Of a stretch of 64,000 bases of DNA, positions 57,711 through 64,000 are shown in pieces. Where the stretch lies: the NCBI RefSeq assembly GCF_016820535.1, contig NZ_JADHDY010000004.1:1-64000 (forward strand), given 5' to 3'. A model generated the notes under the pieces. The model was not told the DNA's origin. It searched no databases and saw only the letters and a list, made by a program, of their open reading frames with translations. Numbering within the stretch: the first letter of the stretch is position 1; the number at the start of each line of letters is the position of its first letter. The translations under genes were made by a program, and so were the position numbers. The stretch comes from Sporosarcina beigongshangi. GTDB taxonomy: Bacteria; Actinomycetota; Actinomycetes; Actinomycetales; Micrococcaceae.

Positions 57711-58343
57711 CTACTTCTCCTGCTGGTTGAGGTGCTTGACGTGGCGGCTGAGGTCCTTGTTGGGGACCGGGGCGGCGTTGTCCCAGGCACCCTCGCAGTA
57801 GCAGCGGTCGGCGGTCCACCAGGGGGCGACGGCGGCCAGGGCCTCATCGCCGAGCGGGTTGGCCCCGGGGCCCTCGGCCAGGGCGTGGCCGATCAGCACG
57901 TGCAGGCACTTGACACGCGTGGGCATGCCGCCGGCGGAGATGCCGGCGATTTCGGGCACGGGGCCGGTGCCGGCACGCTCGCCGATGGCCTCGCGGGCGG
58001 CGATGTAGCTCAGGTGTGCTTTTTCATAGGCGGCTGCGAGCTCGGCGTCGGCGCCCAGGCGTTCGGTCATTTCGTTCATCATGCCGGCCGCTTCGAGGCG
58101 CGAGGCTGCCGCAGTCAGGACGGGGTGCGTCAGGTAAAAGGTGGTGGGGAACGGGATTCCGTTGCTCAGGCGCGGGGCGGTTGCGGCCACGAGCGGATTG
58201 CCGCAGATGCACCGGGCCGGGATCTCGACGACGTCGCGCACCGGCCGGTTGAGCTGGCGGCTGAGCGTGTCCAGGTCCTGCTGGCTGGGGACGCGCCCGT
58301 CTGGGGTGGAGCTTGCGGTTGCGGGCACGAAGGGGCCTTTCAT
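57711..58343 (-). CDS. DUF501 family protein
   Basis: A 210-residue protein matching actinobacterial DUF501 proteins: RPVRDVVEIPARCICGNPLV near 30-50, PFPTTFYLTHP near 65-75, ISAGGMPTRVKCLHVLIGHALAEGPG near 135-160, and DRCYCEGAW near 180-190. Cysteines at the first and last motifs suggest a structural metal site. No function is established. It sits between ftsB-like and ppx genes, the same order I recall at Rv1024-Rv1026. Confidence 0.9.
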   Translation of the reverse strand: MKGPFVPATASSTPDGRVPSQQDLDTLSRQLNRPVRDVVEIPARCICGNPLVAATAPRLSNGIPFPTTFYLTHPVLTAAASRLEAAGMMNEMTERLGADAELAAAYEKAHLSYIAAREAIGERAGTGPVPEIAGISAGGMPTRVKCLHVLIGHALAEGPGANPLGDEALAAVAPWWTADRCYCEGAWDNAAPVPNKDLSRHVKHLNQQEK

Positions 58344-58473
58344 GAAACATGGTCCAGTTGGTTCAACCAGCCATTTTAGCGTGGATCGGGATGCCCGGCG
58401 TGACGGCCCGGACTGGACGCGGCCCGGGACGCGGACGCGGCCGCACCGGAACGCACCCGGTCTGGGCGCACTG

Positions 58474-59268
58474 TCAGGGGGCGGGTTCAGCCGCGGGCGC
58501 CGCCGGATCTGCCGCCGGCGCCGTGGTCGGGTCGGCCGGGGTGTCTGCAGGCTTCGCCGCCGGCTTTTCGGCCGGCACCTGGACGATGGCCGATTTCTGC
58601 ACGGCGCCCCACAGATTGTCCACCCAGTGCGATTCCTTCACCGCCGTGGCCGCCTTCGCGCTGGTGGCCTGCCCGGCGGCGGCCTGCGCCTCCTTGGCGG
58701 AATTCTCCAGCCCGGCTACACCGTCAGCGCCGTAGACCCAGTAACCGGTCTCACCCGGCATGAGCATGCTGACTCGGTCGCGGGCCTGCTTCTTGATATA
58801 GGCGGGATCATCCCAACGGGCCAGTTCAGCCTGGAAATCTCCCTGCTGCGCCTCCCGGGCAGAAATGTCCGCCCGAAGTGCGGAGATTTCAGCACGCTGG
58901 GTCATGAACGTGTGGACGTTCGGTGCCAGCAGCACTGCGAACACGCCTAGGGTCAGTCCGAGGACCAGCAGCCGGCCGGAAAACGAGCGCGCCGGGACGG
59001 GGCTGTTCTCGGCGGCGTGGACCACGCCTTCCTGGCGGCTGCGGGCATTGGGGTCCGATGCCGGCTTGCGCTCACGCTTCGGTGCGTTCTTCCGCCCGCC
59101 CTTGTCGGAGCCGCCGCCAACCTTCCCGGCACCGTTGGCGGGCTGGGCGCCGGAGCCAGGCTCCGCCGTCGTGCCTGAATTGGCCGGGCCGCTTCCTTCG
59201 CTGCTTGGGGCGCCGGCAATGCCTGCGGTGAATTGCGCCTTGGGCACTGAGGGCCGTCGCGTGGACAT
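58474..59268 (-). CDS. FtsB/DivIC-like septum formation initiator
   Basis: A bitopic division protein of 264 residues. A long, low-complexity cytoplasmic region (1-97) is rich in Gly, Ala, Lys and Arg; the membrane helix is about 99-117, an external coiled coil about 122-150, and the conserved WDDPAYIKKQARDRVSMLMP follows at about 152-171. An Ala/Pro-rich tail ends the protein. It corresponds to Rv1024-type proteins next to enolase. ATG 59268 is supported by AGGAG five bases upstream. Confidence 0.9.
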   Translation of the reverse strand: MSTRRPSVPKAQFTAGIAGAPSSEGSGPANSGTTAEPGSGAQPANGAGKVGGGSDKGGRKNAPKRERKPASDPNARSRQEGVVHAAENSPVPARSFSGRLLVLGLTLGVFAVLLAPNVHTFMTQRAEISALRADISAREAQQGDFQAELARWDDPAYIKKQARDRVSMLMPGETGYWVYGADGVAGLENSAKEAQAAAGQATSAKAATAVKESHWVDNLWGAVQKSAIVQVPAEKPAAKPADTPADPTTAPAADPAAPAAEPAP

Positions 59269-59314
59269 GGAACTCCTAAAAAATCCTGCTGCAAAAGACC
59301 GCGGGGACGGCAAA

Positions 59315-59365
59315 GCCGCGGCCAGCCGCCAAGGTCTGTTATCAACCTTAGCCAGCTGCCGCGGC
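59315..59365 (-). terminator. Nested hairpin after enolase
   Basis: GCCGCGGCCAGC pairs with GCTGCCGCGGC (one bulge), with an inner stem AAGGT/ACCTT, 13 bases past the enolase stop on the minus strand and followed by TTT. It may attenuate read-through into the ftsB-like gene. Confidence 0.6.
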
Positions 59366-59377
59366 CCTTGCTGTTAT

Positions 59378-61147
<1,770 letters not shown>

Positions 61148-61900
61148 ATGAAAAACTTTACTTTTCCCGACGAATTCAATGACCCCGGCCGCCGCGGACA
61201 ACGCAAGCCCCGCGCCCGGCGCCACCATGAACCCCACTCCCCCACGGGCGAGGGCGACTTTCCCGGCGGCCGCGGGAGTGACCGCGACTTCGGCGACAAA
61301 GGCCCCCGTGGCGGGGGACGCGCCGGCGGCCGCGGCTTTGGGCCAGGCGGCAGGCGCGGGCCCGGCTTCGGCCCGGCAGGCTTTGGTCCAGGTTTTGGTC
61401 CCGGTTTTGGTCCAGGCCCCGGCGGCCCCGGTTTTGGTCCAGGCCCCGGCGGGCGCGGCGGCAGGGTGCGCAAGGGCAATGTCCGCAGCGCCATCCTGTC
61501 CCTTCTGAGCCAGCACAGCTACAACGGCTACGGCATGATCCGGGCCATCGTCATGCACACTGACGGTGCCTGGCGCCCCAGCCCCGGTTCCGTTTATCCC
61601 ACGCTTGCCGTGCTGCAGGCCGAGGGCCTGATCGAGTCTTCCGAGGAGGGCAAGCGCACGGAGTTCTCGCTCACGGAGGCCGGCAGGGCCTACGTTGCGG
61701 AGAATCCGGACGAAATGGCGCAGGTGTGGGCCGACGTCAATGAGGAGGCCGGCGCTGGCACCGAATTGCGTGCAGGAATGCACAAGCTCGGCGGCGCCGT
61801 GCAGCAGATCGCCATGGCCGGCACGGAGGAACAGATCAAGAGCGCCACCGAGGCCCTCGACGCCGCGCGCCGGACCATCTACCAGCTGTTGGCCGACTGA
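61148..61900 (+). CDS. PadR family regulator with an FGPG-repeat N-terminal region
   Basis: The 250-residue protein has a PadR winged helix (about 112-182: NVRSAILSLLSQHSYNGYGM, SPGSVYPTLAVLQAEGLIE, TEFSLTEAGRAYV) and a C-terminal dimerisation helix with GGAVQQIAMAGTEEQI. The first 108 residues are unusual: a charged segment followed by repeated GFGP/FGPG units (about 62-98). Low-complexity N-termini occur in some actinobacterial PadR proteins and are probably disordered; whether they bind something is unknown. It has no transporter next to it and appears to be a single gene. Confidence 0.93.
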   Translation: MKNFTFPDEFNDPGRRGQRKPRARRHHEPHSPTGEGDFPGGRGSDRDFGDKGPRGGGRAGGRGFGPGGRRGPGFGPAGFGPGFGPGFGPGPGGPGFGPGPGGRGGRVRKGNVRSAILSLLSQHSYNGYGMIRAIVMHTDGAWRPSPGSVYPTLAVLQAEGLIESSEEGKRTEFSLTEAGRAYVAENPDEMAQVWADVNEEAGAGTELRAGMHKLGGAVQQIAMAGTEEQIKSATEALDAARRTIYQLLAD

Positions 61901-62037
61901 CCATGCCCTGTTCCACCGCTGCACAAGGACTTGCTGTGGATGCCATTGATTGGCACCCACGGCAAGTCCCTGTGCGGCAAGATTGGTTGGCACGGGTGCG
62001 GGTAACCTCCGCTGCTGTGGTTTCCGCGGTTGGGCCG

Positions 62038-62739
62038 CTACTGCCGTTGAAACTTGTGGACAGCCGTGCGCAGTGCACGCTCTGCGTCGAGGCCCCGTGC
62101 ACGGGCGTCCCTCACAACTTGGAACAACAGCTCGCCCAGCGCATCTTCAGTCTGCGGAGGGCCGGCCATGTCCCGGCCTGCTGGGGCATCTGGGCCGTCG
62201 CCCCGGCCACCGGTTCGCCCCTCAACGCGGTCCAGGGTCTTGGCGGCGAGTGACAGGGCGGGCAGCGAGTCGGGCAGGGACTCAAAAACCGATTCCTCCC
62301 CGTGCGTCTCCTGCGCCTTGGCGGCCTCGTAGCTGCGCTCAATCTCGGCGATGCTTTCGGGAAAGTGGTCCTGCAGCGATCCGTCCGGACGGAAAACGTG
62401 GCCGTTGCGCCGGACCAGCTTGGTTCGAAGTGTCTGCGCCACGTCCGCCAGCGTGAACCCGCCCGACTCCGACTGCAGGAGCGAGTGGAGCACTATTTGG
62501 TAGAGCACGTCACCCAATTCACCCTTCAACGCCTGGGCGTCTAGGGGCCCGGATGCTTCAACGACGTCCGCCAGTTCGTAGGCTTCCTCGATCAAGTACG
62601 GTATGAGCGATTCATGGGTCAGCGCCTGCGTCCACTTGCAGTGTTCCCGCAGGGACGCCACGACGCCAACGAGGCGGGCCATTTCCACCTCGGTGGAAAC
62701 GGCCCGCCCGAAGTCATCCGGTGTTGAGTCAGTCCTCAA
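62038..62739 (-). CDS. mazG: MazG-type nucleoside triphosphate pyrophosphohydrolase
   Basis: MazG hydrolyses nucleoside triphosphates to monophosphates and pyrophosphate. The first helical domain carries CKWTQALTHESLIPYLIEEAYEL (about 35-57) with the metal-binding Glu residues, then KGELGDVLYQIVLH with the second metal-binding E/D pair. The C-terminal remainder resembles a second, shorter MazG domain (EDALGELLFQVVRDARA). Total about 233 residues if translated from TTG 62739, which overlaps the end of add by 11 bases; GTG 62688 and ATG 62682 are other options. It probably rides on the add transcript. Confidence 0.87.
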   Translation of the reverse strand: MRTDSTPDDFGRAVSTEVEMARLVGVVASLREHCKWTQALTHESLIPYLIEEAYELADVVEASGPLDAQALKGELGDVLYQIVLHSLLQSESGGFTLADVAQTLRTKLVRRNGHVFRPDGSLQDHFPESIAEIERSYEAAKAQETHGEESVFESLPDSLPALSLAAKTLDRVEGRTGGRGDGPDAPAGRDMAGPPQTEDALGELLFQVVRDARARGLDAERALRTAVHKFQRQ

Positions 62740-63946
62740 GCTCTGATTCGTCCAGGTCGGCGGCGTCGAATGCCTGAAACTCTTCCGAGTCCTCGAATTC
62801 GTCCAATTCGTCCATGACGTCGTCGTAGTGCTCAATGATGAAGTCAGCCAGCTGTTCGCGTGCCTCGATGGGCAGGAACGACGCGTGGACGGCGTTCAGT
62901 GTCAGTTCCAGCAAGGTGTCCAGGCCGTAGCCGAAGGTCTCCACGAGCAGCCCGAACTCGCCGCTCAGGGTCACCCCGCTCATGAGGCGGTTGTCGGTGT
63001 TGACGGTGACGTTGAAGCCGAGCTGGTGCAGGAGGTCGATCGGGTGCTCACCGATGGTGGTGCCGAACGCGGCGATGGCGCCGGTCTGCAGGTTGGAGGA
63101 GGGGCACAGCTCGAGCGGAATCTGCCGGTCACGCACCCACTGGGCCAAATCACCCAGGGTGAGGGTTCCGACGTCGTTCCCGTCAACTTCCTCCACATCC
63201 AGGTGGATGTCCTCGGCGATGCGCACGCCGTGGCCCAGCCGCAGGGCGCGGCCGTGGACCAGCGCGTCCTGGATGCTGTCCAGCCCGGCGGCTTCGCCGG
63301 CGTGGACGGTGGCGGGGAAATTGTTCTCCGCCAGGTATGTGAAGGCGTCCTTGAAACGGGAGGGCAGGAAGCCGTTTTCGGCGCCGGCGATGTCGAAGCC
63401 GACAACGCCGTTGTCGCGGTGGCGCACGGCCAGCTGGGCGATTTCGGAGCCGCGGTCGGCATGGCGCATGGCCGTGATGATCTGGCCGACCTCGATGTAT
63501 CCGCCGGCCTCGTCGACCAAGTCCATGCCCTCTTCAAGGCCTTCCTGGACGGCTTCAACGGCCTCGTCGAGCGAGAGTCCGCCGGCCTGGTGCTGCTCCG
63601 GCGCCCAGCGGACTTCGCCGTAGACCACGCCGTCCTCGGCGAGATCCTCAACGAATTCCCGGGCCACGCGGACCAGCGAGTCGTGCGTCTGCATGACGGC
63701 AATGGTGTGGTCGAAGGTCTCAAGATAGCGCTCGAGCGACCCCGAATCCGCCGATTCCAGGAACCAGTCGCGCAGCGCGTCGGGCTCGGCGGCCGGCAGT
63801 TCATGGCCGGCCTCGGCCGCGAGCTCAATGATGGTTTGGGGACGCAAACCGCCGTCCAGATGGTCGTGCAGGGACACCTTTGGCAGCGATTTAAGGTCCA
63901 CAACGGGGATGGACGGGGCTGCTTGCTCTGAAGTTGGGTTAGTCAC
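62729..63946 (-). CDS. add: Adenosine deaminase
   Basis: A zinc enzyme that deaminates adenosine to inosine in purine salvage. The metal motif HDHLDGGLRP (about 27-36), HAGEA near 216-220, HGVRIAED near 240, and the C-terminal TDNRLMSGVTL near 315-325 are all present. Length 405 includes an acidic tail (about 370-405, many Asp/Glu) beyond the usual 340-360 residues. GTG 63946 is the start. It is the last gene of the window; mazG overlaps its end. Confidence 0.95.
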   Translation of the reverse strand: MTNPTSEQAAPSIPVVDLKSLPKVSLHDHLDGGLRPQTIIELAAEAGHELPAAEPDALRDWFLESADSGSLERYLETFDHTIAVMQTHDSLVRVAREFVEDLAEDGVVYGEVRWAPEQHQAGGLSLDEAVEAVQEGLEEGMDLVDEAGGYIEVGQIITAMRHADRGSEIAQLAVRHRDNGVVGFDIAGAENGFLPSRFKDAFTYLAENNFPATVHAGEAAGLDSIQDALVHGRALRLGHGVRIAEDIHLDVEEVDGNDVGTLTLGDLAQWVRDRQIPLELCPSSNLQTGAIAAFGTTIGEHPIDLLHQLGFNVTVNTDNRLMSGVTLSGEFGLLVETFGYGLDTLLELTLNAVHASFLPIEAREQLADFIIEHYDDVMDELDEFEDSEEFQAFDAADLDESELED

Positions 63947-64000
63947 AATCCCACTCTAGGGATGAGTGTCATGCTGCGCTAGTTTCAGGGGGTCCTGGTG

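Noticed and set aside
61903-62253. 116-residue plus-strand frame after padR
   Set aside because: Most of it lies antisense to mazG and it shows no domain.

Overview
The window is high-GC DNA from an actinobacterium, most probably the family Micrococcaceae (Arthrobacter and relatives). The evidence is a WhiB iron-sulfur regulator, a mycothiol S-conjugate amidase (mca), the actinobacterial families DUF4245, DUF4307, DUF501, DUF5719 and TIGR03089, a mycosin-like protease, many GTG/TTG starts, and ATGA or GTGA start-stop overlaps. Coding density is high and I saw no rRNA, phage, insertion sequence or CRISPR array. Several blocks keep an order I recall from Mycobacterium tuberculosis: whiB2-like, TIGR03089, LCP, purE, purK and gtrA (Rv3260c-Rv3277 region); greA, DUF4307, mca, a small membrane protein, DUF255, hemolysin III, uppS, phoH, glpX, fum (Rv1080c-Rv1101c region); and mazG, eno, ftsB-like, DUF501, ppx (Rv1021-Rv1026).

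Layout. 0-14 kb holds envelope and nucleotide genes: a giant membrane glycosyltransferase with a DUF5719 partner downstream of whiB, TIGR03089, gtrA, purK-purE-LCP, and manA-femX. 14-19 kb is central carbon metabolism: glpX, DUF4245, carbonic anhydrase, fumC. 19-22 kb is a TetR/MFS drug-efflux pair with a dyad in its promoter. 22-27 kb is a citrate module: a CitMHS transporter divergent from a CitA/CitB-type two-component system, with a CRP-like site between them. 27-30 kb is accessory: an orphan prepilin peptidase, an uncharacterised protein, and an AbiEi-like/DUF559 nuclease-like gene bracketed by inverted copies of a 73-bp palindromic repeat. 30-45 kb is conserved housekeeping: phoH, DUF1275, uppS, trhA, a MacAB-like exporter, DUF255, mca, DUF4307, greA, ilvA, AI-2E exporter. 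45-50 kb is a Leloir galactose locus (galM divergent from deoR-galT-galK) with a clear operator, followed by a WYL regulator truncated into a VOC protein. 50-64 kb holds terC, a BI-1 protein, tRNA-Leu, a GNAT, type II NADH dehydrogenase, mycosin, ppx, DUF501, ftsB-like, eno, padR, mazG and add.

I found no obvious large novel system. The most unusual content is repeat architecture: a 73-bp element in three copies with perfect or near-perfect 12-bp ends; five long terminator-like hairpins sharing an AAGCACGACGGCG-type base; contiguous 30-, 41- and 34-bp tandem repeats; and a perfect 24-bp-arm palindrome with extra half-copies. The fused WYL-VOC reading frame, the FGPG-repeat PadR and the short-variable-arm tRNA-Leu(UAA) are the odd gene-level features. 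All functions are read from sequence motifs and remembered families; no database search was run.
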